Assembly: GCA_023146255.1 (NCBI GenBank)
Contig: JAGLCJ010000006.1
Coordinates: 62,001 to 126,000, forward strand
Length of the DNA: 64,000 bases
From: Alcanivoracaceae bacterium
Lineage (GTDB): Bacteria; Pseudomonadota; Gammaproteobacteria; Pseudomonadales; Alcanivoracaceae
Reading direction: 5' to 3'
Below are positions 1 to 7,446 of the stretch, one piece after another (the first letter of the stretch is position 1; each line of letters opens with the position of its first letter). The translations under genes and the position numbers were made by a program. The notes beneath the pieces were generated by a model. That model made no database searches. It saw only the letters and a list, made by a program, of their open reading frames with translations, and was not told where the DNA came from.

Positions 1-118
1 TCATCATCGGCGCGGTAATCATGAACACCACCAGCAGCACCAGCATGACGTCGATATAGGGCACCACATTGATGTCGGCCACCAGCTTGCGCGGCGAACG
101 AACCTTCATGGAAGCCAT
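1..118 (-). CDS. tolR: TolR, N-terminal fragment (cut by window edge)
   Basis: Inner-membrane ExbD/TolR-family protein that works with TolQ to couple the proton-motive force to TolA and outer-membrane constriction at division. Only the first 39 codons lie in the window. They encode a short basic cytoplasmic start (MASMKVRSPRK), then an INVVPYIDVMLVLLVVF segment, the typical TolR transmembrane helix with its functionally important Asp. The ATG overlaps the last base of the tolQ stop codon (TAATG), so the two are translationally coupled. The remainder runs off the left edge. Confidence 0.9.
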   Translation of the reverse strand, partial: MASMKVRSPRKLVADINVVPYIDVMLVLLVVFMITAPMM

Positions 119-807
119 TACTGACGCTCCCCATTGTGCGCCTGACGGTGCAGCAGCGAGGAAAACTCTTCGGCGAACATCTCGCACTCACCCACCAGCT
201 CGTCTGTGAGTGAGGCATAGCGGTTATAAGCCACCACTGCGGGAATGGCAGCAAACAAACCCATTGCTGTGGCAATCAGCGCCTCGGCGATACCGGGGGC
301 GACCACCGCCAGCGTCGCCTGAGATACATGGGCAAGCGCGCGGAATGAATTCATGATGCCCCAGACAGTACCGAACAGGCCGATATAAGGACTGGTAGAA
401 CCTACGGTGGCAAGAAACGGCAGGCTTTTATTGAGCCGCGCCTGTTCCCTCTGCAAAGCCACACGCATGGCCCGCTGCGCTCCTTCCATCACCGCATCAG
501 CATCACGGGAGGTTTTGGTGAGACGGACATATTCCTCGAAACCGGCGCGGAAAATGGTTTCCTGACCAGCATCTTCATCAGGCGCCTTGCGGACCTGATT
601 ATATAGCGTTGACAGGTCCTCTCCAGACCAGAAGCGCTCCTCAAACGCCGCGCCGGCCTTACCGGCCCGGCTCAGCACCCGGAAACGCACCACGATCATT
701 ACCCAGGACACCACCGAAGCCAGCATCAACGCCGCCATCACCAGCTGTACCACCAGACCGGCATTACCGATCAGGCTCAGAATTGACATGCTGTCTTGCT
801 CGACCAT
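118..807 (-). CDS. tolQ: Tol-Pal system protein TolQ
   Basis: MotA/TolQ/ExbB proton-channel subunit of the Tol-Pal envelope system, 229 aa (family about 230). A first membrane segment lies near residues 13-38, a cytoplasmic loop follows, and two membrane segments lie near 135-190. The conserved region ATVGSTSPYIGLFGTVWG leads into the second helix, and AEALIATAMGLFAAIPAV forms the third. The start is set by an AAGGAG Shine-Dalgarno seven bases before the ATG; a later ATG at residue 7 is possible but has no better site. It lies between ybgC and tolR in the classical ybgC-tolQ-tolR order. Confidence 0.95.
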   Translation of the reverse strand: MVEQDSMSILSLIGNAGLVVQLVMAALMLASVVSWVMIVVRFRVLSRAGKAGAAFEERFWSGEDLSTLYNQVRKAPDEDAGQETIFRAGFEEYVRLTKTSRDADAVMEGAQRAMRVALQREQARLNKSLPFLATVGSTSPYIGLFGTVWGIMNSFRALAHVSQATLAVVAPGIAEALIATAMGLFAAIPAVVAYNRYASLTDELVGECEMFAEEFSSLLHRQAHNGERQ

Positions 808-827
808 CGAGCGGCTCCTTATTCAGT

Positions 828-1235
828 TCAGAGAGTGTTCTTGATATTCAGGTAGAGCGCTTCCGGCATTGCTCTGGGCCGGACCCCGTCGGCAGAGACA
901 CAAGCCACACGGACCTCGGCTTCGCAAAGAAGTTCATCGCCACGCCAGACCTGCTGAACAAAGTCCAGTGTTGCCCTGCCCAAACGACGCAACCCGGCAG
1001 TCACCTGAAGCGCATCATCAATTCGCGCCGGGCGATGATAGCGGACCGCACAGGAGTGCACCACGAACAGAAAGTTACCCCCGACCAGCGCATAGTGCTG
1101 ATAACCCAGTGTCCGCAACCACTCGGTACGGGCGCGCTCCATGAACTTCAGGTAATTGACGTAGTAGACGATGCCGCCGGCATCGGTGTCCTCGATATAG
1201 ACCCTGATCGGCAGGTGAAACGCTGGCTCGGTCAT
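828..1235 (-). CDS. ybgC: Tol-Pal associated acyl-CoA thioesterase YbgC
   Basis: Hotdog-fold acyl-CoA thioesterase, 135 aa. The N-terminal RVYIEDTDAGGIVYYVNYLKF carries the YbgC/4-hydroxybenzoyl-CoA thioesterase signature with its catalytic Asp, followed by FMERARTEWL. In E. coli the family hydrolyses short-chain acyl-CoAs and is tied to phospholipid metabolism at the Tol-Pal site. Its start overlaps the end of ruvB by four bases (ATGA), and 20 bases separate it from tolQ, so ruvCAB-ybgC-tolQR probably forms one transcript. Confidence 0.93.
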   Translation of the reverse strand: MTEPAFHLPIRVYIEDTDAGGIVYYVNYLKFMERARTEWLRTLGYQHYALVGGNFLFVVHSCAVRYHRPARIDDALQVTAGLRRLGRATLDFVQQVWRGDELLCEAEVRVACVSADGVRPRAMPEALYLNIKNTL

Positions 1236-2266
1236 TTCTCGAACAGGTCTCCGGCAGCGCTGGTACGGGGCGGTTTCAGACCAAAATGACGCCAGGCATT
1301 ATTGGTCACCAGGCGGCCTCGGGGCGTGCGCTGGATAAAGCCCTGCTGGATCAGATAGGGCTCGACCACCTCTTCCAGAGTGCCGGCATCCTCATTGAGA
1401 GCCGCCCCGAGAGATTCCAGCCCGACCGGACCACCATCAAACTTTTCCATCATGGTCAGCAGCAAACGGCGGTCGTTACCGTCAAGGCCGCAGGAATCCA
1501 CTTCCAGCATATCCAGTGCGGCACAGGCTATGGCACCGCTGATGCGACCGTCGCCACGCACCTCGGCATAATCGCGAACCCGCCGCAGTAGCCGATTGGC
1601 AATCCGCGGAGTACCGCGGGCGCGACGTGCGATCTCGGCGGCGCCATCATCATCCACCGACAGGGAAAAGATTTCGCAGGCGCGTTTGACGATACCAGTC
1701 AGGTCTTCGGTGGAATAAAACTCCAGACGTTGAACAATGCCGAAACGATCACGTAGCGGACTGGTCAGCAACCCAGCCCGGGTAGTCGCCCCAACAAGAG
1801 TAAAAGGCGGCAACTCAATTTTAATGGAGCGGGCCGCCGGACCCTCGCCAATCATGATATCGAGCTGGTAGTCCTCCATTGCCGGATAGAGAATTTCCTC
1901 GACCACCGGCGACAGGCGATGGATTTCGTCAACAAACAAAACGTCGCCGCGCTCAAGATTGGTCAGAATGGCAGCCAGATCCCCTGCCTTTTCCAGCACA
2001 GGACCTGAGGTACTTTTAAGCTCCGAGCCCATCTCTCTGGCAATAATGTGTGCCAAGGTGGTTTTCCCCAGCCCCGGCGGACCGAATATAAGCGTGTGAT
2101 CCAGCGCTTCACCGCGTTTGCGCGCTGCATCAATAAAAATCTCCAACCGCTCGCGCACCTTCGGCTGACCATGATAGTCACTGAGACTGGCCGGACGGAT
2201 GGCACGCTCGATCTGCTCTTCCTGATGCTCAAGCGTGCTGGCGGAAATAATGCGGTCGATGCTCAT
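1232..2266 (-). CDS. ruvB: Holliday junction branch-migration helicase subunit RuvB
   Basis: Hexameric AAA+ motor that drives branch migration of Holliday junctions with RuvA. At 344 aa it matches the family. It has a Walker A motif GPPGLGKTTLA near residue 64, a Walker B DEIHRLSP, the sensor region GATTRAGLLTSPLRDRFG with its arginine finger, and a C-terminal winged helix. The ruvA stop lies 12 bases upstream. Fully conserved, with nothing unusual. Confidence 0.97.
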   Translation of the reverse strand: MSIDRIISASTLEHQEEQIERAIRPASLSDYHGQPKVRERLEIFIDAARKRGEALDHTLIFGPPGLGKTTLAHIIAREMGSELKSTSGPVLEKAGDLAAILTNLERGDVLFVDEIHRLSPVVEEILYPAMEDYQLDIMIGEGPAARSIKIELPPFTLVGATTRAGLLTSPLRDRFGIVQRLEFYSTEDLTGIVKRACEIFSLSVDDDGAAEIARRARGTPRIANRLLRRVRDYAEVRGDGRISGAIACAALDMLEVDSCGLDGNDRRLLLTMMEKFDGGPVGLESLGAALNEDAGTLEEVVEPYLIQQGFIQRTPRGRLVTNNAWRHFGLKPPRTSAAGDLFEK

Positions 2267-2278
2267 ACAGAATTCCGG

Positions 2279-2881
2279 TTAACGGGCCAGACTTTTCAGC
2301 GCCTGACGAATCAGCATTTCACTGGAGAGCGAATCGGCATCCGCCACTCTGGCAACGGCAGCCTGTGCATCTTTCAGTCTGTAACCCAGACTTTCCAGCG
2401 CCGCCACCGCATCAGAAACGGCATCAGCAGGCAGGCTCACCGGACGCTGACCGGGCGACATGACCGGCGCCCCGTCGAGTTTGCCAAGCCGGTCTGACAT
2501 TTCGATCAGCAGGCGCTCCGCTGTTTTCTTGCCGACGCCGGGAATCTTGACCAGCGTTGAACTGTCCTGCAACTCGATACAGCGCACCAGACGCTCTGCT
2601 TCCATCCCGGAAAGAATCGCCAGCGCCATTTTCGGGCCAACGCCGTTGACCTTGATCAGGGCACGAAACAGCTCACGCTCAAAACGGGAAGAGAATCCGT
2701 ATAGCAGTTGAGCGTCTTCACGAACAACGAAATGGGTAAACAGCACCAGCTCGGCGCCGGGCTCGGGAAGCTGATAGAACACCGTCATCGGTGCTTCTAC
2801 TTCGTAGCCGACACCGGCAACATCCAGCAGCAGCCAGGGCGCTCGCTTGTCGAGCAACACTCCACGCAGTTGTCCGATCAT
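2279..2881 (-). CDS. ruvA: Holliday junction DNA-binding subunit RuvA
   Basis: Tetrameric Holliday-junction-binding protein that targets RuvB, 200 aa. The start is placed at the ATG giving MIGQLRGVLLDK, the standard RuvA N-terminus; the open frame extends 24 codons further up but only into ruvC. Helix-hairpin-helix motifs are visible (VNGVGPKMALAILSG and IPGVGKKTAERLLIEM), and the C-terminal RuvB-binding domain is present. The start overlaps the ruvC stop by four bases. Confidence 0.96.
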   Translation of the reverse strand: MIGQLRGVLLDKRAPWLLLDVAGVGYEVEAPMTVFYQLPEPGAELVLFTHFVVREDAQLLYGFSSRFERELFRALIKVNGVGPKMALAILSGMEAERLVRCIELQDSSTLVKIPGVGKKTAERLLIEMSDRLGKLDGAPVMSPGQRPVSLPADAVSDAVAALESLGYRLKDAQAAVARVADADSLSSEMLIRQALKSLAR

Positions 2882-3396
2882 CTGACCCTTCTTCCCCTGA
2901 CTGCCGTGGCCCCGGCAATCCGCGCCAGACTCAGGCGCATATGTGCATGACAAATAGCAATCGCCAGAGCATCCGCCGCGTCTGCCTGCGGCACCTTATC
3001 CAGCTTGAGCAGGTAACGCACCATCTGCGCCACCTGGGTTTTCTCGGCACTGCCCTTGCCCACCAGTGCCTGCTTGACCTGCCGCGCCGAGTACTCGAAC
3101 ACCGGCACGCCGCCTTGAACCAGAGCACACAACGCCGCCCCCCGCGCCTGTCCAAGCTTGAGAGCGGAATCGGCATTACGAGCCATGAAAACCTGCTCTA
3201 CCGCTGCCTCGGCAGGGCCGTGCTCGGCAACCACAACCGACAGGCTTGAGAAAATCTCGCCAAGTCTTGACGGAATATCCGGCGACAGGGTGCTGACGGT
3301 ACCACAGCTCACATAGCTCAGTGAGCCACCCGCCTGCCGTACCAGACCATAGCCGGTATGGCGGGAGCCGGGATCGATACCAAGAATCAGGGTCAT
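2878..3396 (-). CDS. ruvC: Crossover junction endodeoxyribonuclease RuvC
   Basis: Dimeric endonuclease that resolves Holliday junctions, 172 aa (E. coli 173). The N-terminal ILGIDPGSRHTGYG contains the first catalytic Asp, AAVEQVFMARNADSALKLGQARG the second catalytic acidic residue and DNA-contact region, and QADAADALAIAICH the C-terminal acidic pair. It is the first gene of ruvCAB-ybgC-tolQR here. The usual upstream neighbour yebC is missing and a terminator hairpin lies just upstream, so a promoter between 3397 and 3423 or within the hairpin region is implied. Confidence 0.96.
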   Translation of the reverse strand: MTLILGIDPGSRHTGYGLVRQAGGSLSYVSCGTVSTLSPDIPSRLGEIFSSLSVVVAEHGPAEAAVEQVFMARNADSALKLGQARGAALCALVQGGVPVFEYSARQVKQALVGKGSAEKTQVAQMVRYLLKLDKVPQADAADALAIAICHAHMRLSLARIAGATAVRGRRVR

Positions 3397-3423
3397 GACA
3401 GAGAGGTCACATATAAATAGAAG

Positions 3424-3450
3424 GCAGGCGGGTCAGTTGTACCCGCCTGC
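3424..3450 (-). terminator. Rho-independent terminator of the lipoprotein gene
   Basis: Perfect 10-bp stem (GCAGGCGGGT with ACCCGCCTGC, 7-base loop). Reading on the minus strand it is followed by the T-rich stretch CTTCTATTTAT. It sits between the end of the 409-aa lipoprotein gene and ruvC and would end the upstream transcript. Confidence 0.7.
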
Positions 3451-3476
3451 TGGCCAGATGTCCAGTGTCCGAGAAG

Positions 3477-4706
3477 TTACTGAATCACCTCACAGACCAG
3501 ATGATTGTAGGTTTTCCGCACCTGGGCCTTACAAATATTGGCGCCGAAAGACGGCACTTGCTCACAGGCTTTCATAGCGGCAAAGCGCTTCGCGCAGTCT
3601 GCCGCAACCTGACCCGCTGTCGGTGCTGCAGGCGCCGCTGCCGGGGCCGACGCCGGCTGGGCAGCCAGGGAGTTCACCAGCGCGCCACCGACCGCCGGGG
3701 CCACAGCAGGCGTTGCGACCGGGGCAGCAGTGCCAGCTGAAACATCGAGCATCGCCGCAATCAGGGCAGGCTTGAGCCCCCCCTTCTTCAGCTCGGTAAT
3801 TTCCTCGTCATTAAACACCTTGTACGGCTGACCACCAGCGCGAATGCGCGACGCCAGTAATCCGGCGTCTTCGCGACGCTGCTTTTCCAGCACGTCAGCC
3901 ACGGTCATGCCATCCGGCCCGATAAACCAGACTGCTTGCGCTGGCGGGATAAAACGTCGGTAGCGGCCATCAAGAGCGAGGTTCTCGCGATGGAATGCCA
4001 GAGCGTTACGGGTTGGCGCCAGACCGGCCAGACGCTGCAGCGCATCGACGCGGAAGAATGATGTCGGATTATCGGAAAGATACTTGCGGTACGCCGCGAC
4101 CGTGCCAGCACGCACCGCCGCCTCATAGGCGCCACGGCTGTCGGCAATATGCTGACCGAGCGCCAGAGCATGACGGTTCAACTGGTCGCGGGTCAGATCA
4201 TACAAGGGCCCCTTGCCCTGAACGCCGACGAAATAAGGCGTCGGGAAGTACACCGACAGTGCCTCCTTTACAACAAAAGTGTCGGTATTCGTGAACAGCA
4301 CGTCTTCACCGGAGCGAAGCTCCAGCGTGCTCTCGAAGGTATTGGTTTCAACGTAAGGGAGTAATGACAGGGTCAGCAGATAGGTCCAGAAAGTCCAGAC
4401 ACCCTTGGTATCGGTCTTTTTGACGTTGATCGCAACCTGGTAGTCGCTACCAGTGCCGGCAAACCATTTGCCGGCTTCATTCCAGCCACGGCTCAACGCT
4501 GCCTTATCACCGCCATTATCGAATCCGTTCATCATCGGGAACGCGCCGGCATTCACCGAACCGGAGTAAGCCGACAGTTCCTGTGGCGGTGCCACATTCG
4601 GAGCCATCTGGCCGTCCGGAGGCAGATAACGACGTGTATGACAACCGCTCAGCAGCGCGACAGACAGCAACGCCAATAGCGTTACCCGAAAGACAGAATG
4701 TTTCAT
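3477..4706 (-). CDS. Putative lipoprotein of unknown function
   Basis: A 409-aa protein I cannot assign to a named family. It begins with a lipoprotein signal peptide: basic start, hydrophobic segment, then lipobox LLSGC with the acylated Cys at residue 22. The middle contains a hydrophobic stretch near WTFWTYLLTLSLLPYVET and a region with spaced Arg/Tyr/Leu that resembles a short helical repeat. A segment near residue 305 (EEITELKKGGLKPALIAAML) precedes an Ala/Pro-rich linker. The last 40 residues hold four Cys, which could form two disulfides. It occupies the aspS-ruvC interval where yebC is usual, and ends at its own terminator. Envelope localisation is inferred from the lipobox only. Confidence 0.75.
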   Translation of the reverse strand: MKHSVFRVTLLALLSVALLSGCHTRRYLPPDGQMAPNVAPPQELSAYSGSVNAGAFPMMNGFDNGGDKAALSRGWNEAGKWFAGTGSDYQVAINVKKTDTKGVWTFWTYLLTLSLLPYVETNTFESTLELRSGEDVLFTNTDTFVVKEALSVYFPTPYFVGVQGKGPLYDLTRDQLNRHALALGQHIADSRGAYEAAVRAGTVAAYRKYLSDNPTSFFRVDALQRLAGLAPTRNALAFHRENLALDGRYRRFIPPAQAVWFIGPDGMTVADVLEKQRREDAGLLASRIRAGGQPYKVFNDEEITELKKGGLKPALIAAMLDVSAGTAAPVATPAVAPAVGGALVNSLAAQPASAPAAAPAAPTAGQVAADCAKRFAAMKACEQVPSFGANICKAQVRKTYNHLVCEVIQ

Positions 4707-4771
4707 TGAAGCCCCCTTGCGATCCCTGACTGGCCTCAGCCCGGTGCTGCCGACCAGACCAGATGGTGCTA

Positions 4772-4812
4772 CGCCAAAGCACTGATGACAACCCGAAATC
4801 AGTACTCTGGCG
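4772..4812. repeat. Inverted repeat just downstream of aspS
   Basis: Two 15-base arms (4772-4786 and 4798-4812) match at 13 of 15 positions as inverted repeats around an 11-base loop. On the minus-strand RNA the two mismatches become G-U pairs, giving a continuous 15-bp stem 18 bases after the aspS stop. No T-run follows, so it may be a Rho-dependent end or an mRNA 3' stabiliser rather than an intrinsic terminator. Confidence 0.5.
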
Positions 4813-4829
4813 CAGGGGGAGCGTGGCAG

Positions 4830-6602
4830 TTACTTCTCGGCATCCGCCTTGCGGACCTGAATACCGACTTCACGCAGCTGTTTGGCCTCTACCGGTGACG
4901 GCGCGTGGGTCATCATGCAGGCGGCAGTCTGGGTTTTCGGGAAAGCGATAACGTCGCGGATCGACTCGCTGCCGGTCATCAGCATCACCATACGATCGAG
5001 GCCGAATGCCAGTCCGCCATGCGGCGGCGCACCAAAACGAAGCGCATCAAGCAGGAAGCCGAACTTCTCTGCCGCTTCCTCGTCGCTGATGCCGAGCGCC
5101 TTGAAAACGGCATTCTGCATCTCCGGGTTGAAGATACGAATGGAGCCGCCGCCGAGCTCGGTACCGTTCAGCACCAGATCATAGGCCTTCGAAAGCGCAG
5201 CACCGGGATCCGAGGCGAGCTGTTCCGGAGTGCACTTGGGCATGGTGAATGGATGATGCAACGCCGCCCAGGAGCCGTCATCGTTTTCCTCGAACATCGG
5301 GAAGTCCACCACCCACAGTGGCGCCCAGTCCGCCTCCAGCATATTCAGATCATGGCCGAGACGAACACGCAGCGCACCAAGCGCTTCGTTAACAACGCGT
5401 GCCTTGTCAGCGCCGAAGAAAATCAGATCGCCATTCTGTGCACCGGTACGCTGAATAATGCCGGTAATGGCCGCTTCAGTGAGGAACTTCAGAATCGGCG
5501 ACTGCAGGCCCTCGGTGCCGACGGAAAGGTCGTTGACCTTGATATAGGCCAGCCCTTTGGCGCCATATATGCCAACGAATTTTGTATACTCGTCGATCTG
5601 GCTGCGCGACAGCTCAGCACCTTTCGGCACCCTCAGCGCAGCAACCCGACCCTTGGGATCTTTGGCCGGGCCGGCGAACACCTTGAATTCGACGCCGTCC
5701 ATCAGATCGGCTATATCAATCAGCTCCAGCGGAATACGCAGGTCCGGCTTGTCCGAACCGAAACGGCGCATCGCTTCGCTGAATGGCATACGCGGCAGCT
5801 CACCGAATTCAATACCGAGCAGGTCCCGGAACACCCTGCGGACCATACCCTCGGCCACAGCCATGATGGCCTCTTCGTCAACAAACGAGGCCTCGATATC
5901 GATCTGGGTGAATTCCGGTTGCCGGTCTGCGCGCAGATCTTCATCGCGGAAGCACTTGGCGATCTGATAGTAGCGATCGAAGCCTGCCACCATCAGCAGC
6001 TGCTTGAACAGCTGCGGTGACTGCGGCAGCGCGAAGAAGCTACCCGGATGGGTGCGGCTCGGAACCAGGTAATCACGGGCACCCTCCGGGGTCGCGCGCG
6101 TCAGGATCGGTGTTTCCACATCCATGAAGCCCTGCTCTTCCAGATAGTTGCGTACCGCATGGGTCAGCTTTGACCGAAACCGGAAGTTTTCCAGCACATT
6201 GGCACGCCGCAGATCAAGGTAACGGTACTTGAGCCGAACCTCTTCGCCAGCCCCGCCAAACTCATCCAGCTCGAATGGCGGCGTATCCGAAGTGTTGAGA
6301 ATATCCAGCGCCAGACCGAGCACCTCAATATCACCGGTGGGCATACGGGCGTTGCGCACCGCTTCGTCACGCATCCGGACTCTGCCTTCGACACGAATCA
6401 CATACTCGCTGCGAACACGATCAGCACGCTCAAAAGCAGCCACTGCATCCGGGTCAAATACCACCTGCACCAGTCCGGCACGATCACGTACGTCAAGGAA
6501 GATCACACCACCATGATCCCGGCGACGGTGCACCCAACCGCACAGGGTTACCGTTTCGCCGTCCTGGGACGCACGCAAATCACCGCAATAATGGCTACGC
6601 AT
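4830..6602 (-). CDS. aspS: Aspartyl-tRNA synthetase
   Basis: Class IIb aminoacyl-tRNA synthetase charging tRNA-Asp, 590 aa, the same length as the E. coli enzyme. The start gives MRSHYCGDLRASQDGETVTLCGWVHR, the usual N-terminus of the OB-fold anticodon-binding domain; the open frame extends 68 codons upstream but without family resemblance. The class II core includes YRYLDLRR, the FRDEDLRADRQPEFTQID motif 2 region, and the C-terminal GLDRMVMLMTG motif 3. The bacterial GAD insertion is present. Its cognate tRNA-Asp gene lies at 58498-58574. Confidence 0.97.
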   Translation of the reverse strand: MRSHYCGDLRASQDGETVTLCGWVHRRRDHGGVIFLDVRDRAGLVQVVFDPDAVAAFERADRVRSEYVIRVEGRVRMRDEAVRNARMPTGDIEVLGLALDILNTSDTPPFELDEFGGAGEEVRLKYRYLDLRRANVLENFRFRSKLTHAVRNYLEEQGFMDVETPILTRATPEGARDYLVPSRTHPGSFFALPQSPQLFKQLLMVAGFDRYYQIAKCFRDEDLRADRQPEFTQIDIEASFVDEEAIMAVAEGMVRRVFRDLLGIEFGELPRMPFSEAMRRFGSDKPDLRIPLELIDIADLMDGVEFKVFAGPAKDPKGRVAALRVPKGAELSRSQIDEYTKFVGIYGAKGLAYIKVNDLSVGTEGLQSPILKFLTEAAITGIIQRTGAQNGDLIFFGADKARVVNEALGALRVRLGHDLNMLEADWAPLWVVDFPMFEENDDGSWAALHHPFTMPKCTPEQLASDPGAALSKAYDLVLNGTELGGGSIRIFNPEMQNAVFKALGISDEEAAEKFGFLLDALRFGAPPHGGLAFGLDRMVMLMTGSESIRDVIAFPKTQTAACMMTHAPSPVEAKQLREVGIQVRKADAEK

Positions 6603-6659
6603 AACTTTGAATCCGCTCGTTTTTTTTCGGGGCGCGGCGGGCTGCCGCAAAGGCGGCGT

Positions 6660-6665
6660 AGTATA
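6660..6665 (-). promoter_or_regulatory. Possible -10 element for aspS
   Basis: TATACT on the minus strand, about 58 bases before the aspS ATG, in the divergent gap between aspS and the HU-like gene. No good -35 hexamer is found at 16-18 bases, so this is only a candidate. The 333-base gap (6603-6935) otherwise holds the promoter and leader of the HU-like gene and no open frame I can support. Confidence 0.3.
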
Positions 6666-6782
6666 GCGACTCAGGACGCGGTCAGCTATGCCGGCCCCTG
6701 GTGCAACGACAAGCGGCCATGCGCCATTCCGGCCCACCATGAAAAAAGGGCAAAAATACGGGAAAAAAGCCGCTTTCAGTGC

Positions 6783-6811
6783 TTGCCGGTAACGAGTCGT
6801 TGGCATATAAC
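6783..6811 (+). promoter_or_regulatory. Sigma70-type promoter of the HU-like gene
   Basis: TTGCCG at 6783-6788, a 17-base spacer, and TATAAC at 6806-6811. This predicts a start near 6818 and a 5' leader of about 118 bases before the ATG at 6936. Confidence 0.5.
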
Positions 6812-6844
6812 TAGCCCGGAATCATCGCGGGGAACGGCCCCTCA

Positions 6845-6866
6845 GCTACCAGACCCACGAGGTAGC
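6845..6866 (+). other. Hairpin in the 5' leader of the HU-like gene
   Basis: Arms GCTACC (6845-6850) and GGTAGC (6861-6866) pair within the predicted untranslated leader; a second small palindrome GGATATCC follows downstream. A structured leader of this length could affect translation or stability. Function is not shown. Confidence 0.35.
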
Positions 6867-6935
6867 ATCGGGAACGGATATCCTTCGGATGGGTCGAGAC
6901 ATCCAATCGGACTATAAAAAGGGGTACACACCATC

Positions 6936-7382
6936 ATGGCTGCCAAGAAAAAAGCTGCTGCCGCAAAACCGAAGGCCAAGGCCAAAGCTGCTCCAAAAGC
7001 CAAGGCTGCTCCGAAAAAAGTTGCTGCCAAAGCCAAAGCTGCTCCGGCCGCTCCGAAAAAAGCCAAGCTTTATGCCGAACCGGTCAGCAAGACCCAGCTG
7101 GTGACCACTATCGCCGAGAGCACCCAGCTCAGCCGCAAGCAGGTGTCGTCGGTTCTGGAAGAGCTGAATCTGATCATCGAAGGTCATCTCAAGAAGAAAG
7201 GCGGTGCTGGCAACTTCACCATGCCGGGCCTGTTCAAGATTGTCACCAAGCACAAGCCGGCACAGAAGGCGCGTAAGGGCATCCATCCGATCACCAAGGA
7301 GCCGACCACCTTCAAGGCCAAGCCTGCTTCTGTACAGGTCAAGATCCGCCCGCTGAAGAAAATGAAAGACATGGCGCAGTAA
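6936..7382 (+). CDS. HU-family DNA-binding protein with Lys/Ala-rich N-terminal tail
   Basis: A 148-aa nucleoid-associated protein. Residues 1-45 are almost only Lys, Ala and Pro in histone-H1-like AAPKK/KAKA units. From about residue 50 an HU/IHF-like domain follows (VSKTQLVTTIAESTQLSRKQVSSVLEE), with a beta-arm-like region rich in Lys and Pro and the HU-like GNFTMPGLFKIV segment. Proteins of this design occur in xanthomonads and other gammaproteobacteria, where the tail is thought to bind DNA non-specifically. The Shine-Dalgarno is AAGGGG-like, spaced about nine bases. It is separate from the canonical hupB at 58586-58858. It is monocistronic, between its own promoter and a strong terminator. 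Confidence 0.88.
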   Translation: MAAKKKAAAAKPKAKAKAAPKAKAAPKKVAAKAKAAPAAPKKAKLYAEPVSKTQLVTTIAESTQLSRKQVSSVLEELNLIIEGHLKKKGGAGNFTMPGLFKIVTKHKPAQKARKGIHPITKEPTTFKAKPASVQVKIRPLKKMKDMAQ

Positions 7383-7400
7383 CAGCCACTGTGATCTAAC

Positions 7401-7428
7401 AAAAAAGGCGGGAAAACCCGCCTTTTTT
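7401..7428. terminator. Bidirectional Rho-independent terminator
   Basis: Perfect 12-bp inverted repeat: A6 plus GGCGGG, a 4-base AAAA loop, then CCCGCC plus T6. It lies between the convergent HU-like and DUF2806-like genes and works for both. Confidence 0.92.
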
Positions 7429-7446
7429 GTTGTTTATCCGCTAGCC

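Noticed and set aside
6945..7070. Repetitive AAGGCC/GCTGC-rich stretch looking like a tandem repeat array
   Set aside because: It is the codon-level low complexity of the Lys/Ala tail of the HU-like protein, not a CRISPR or satellite array.
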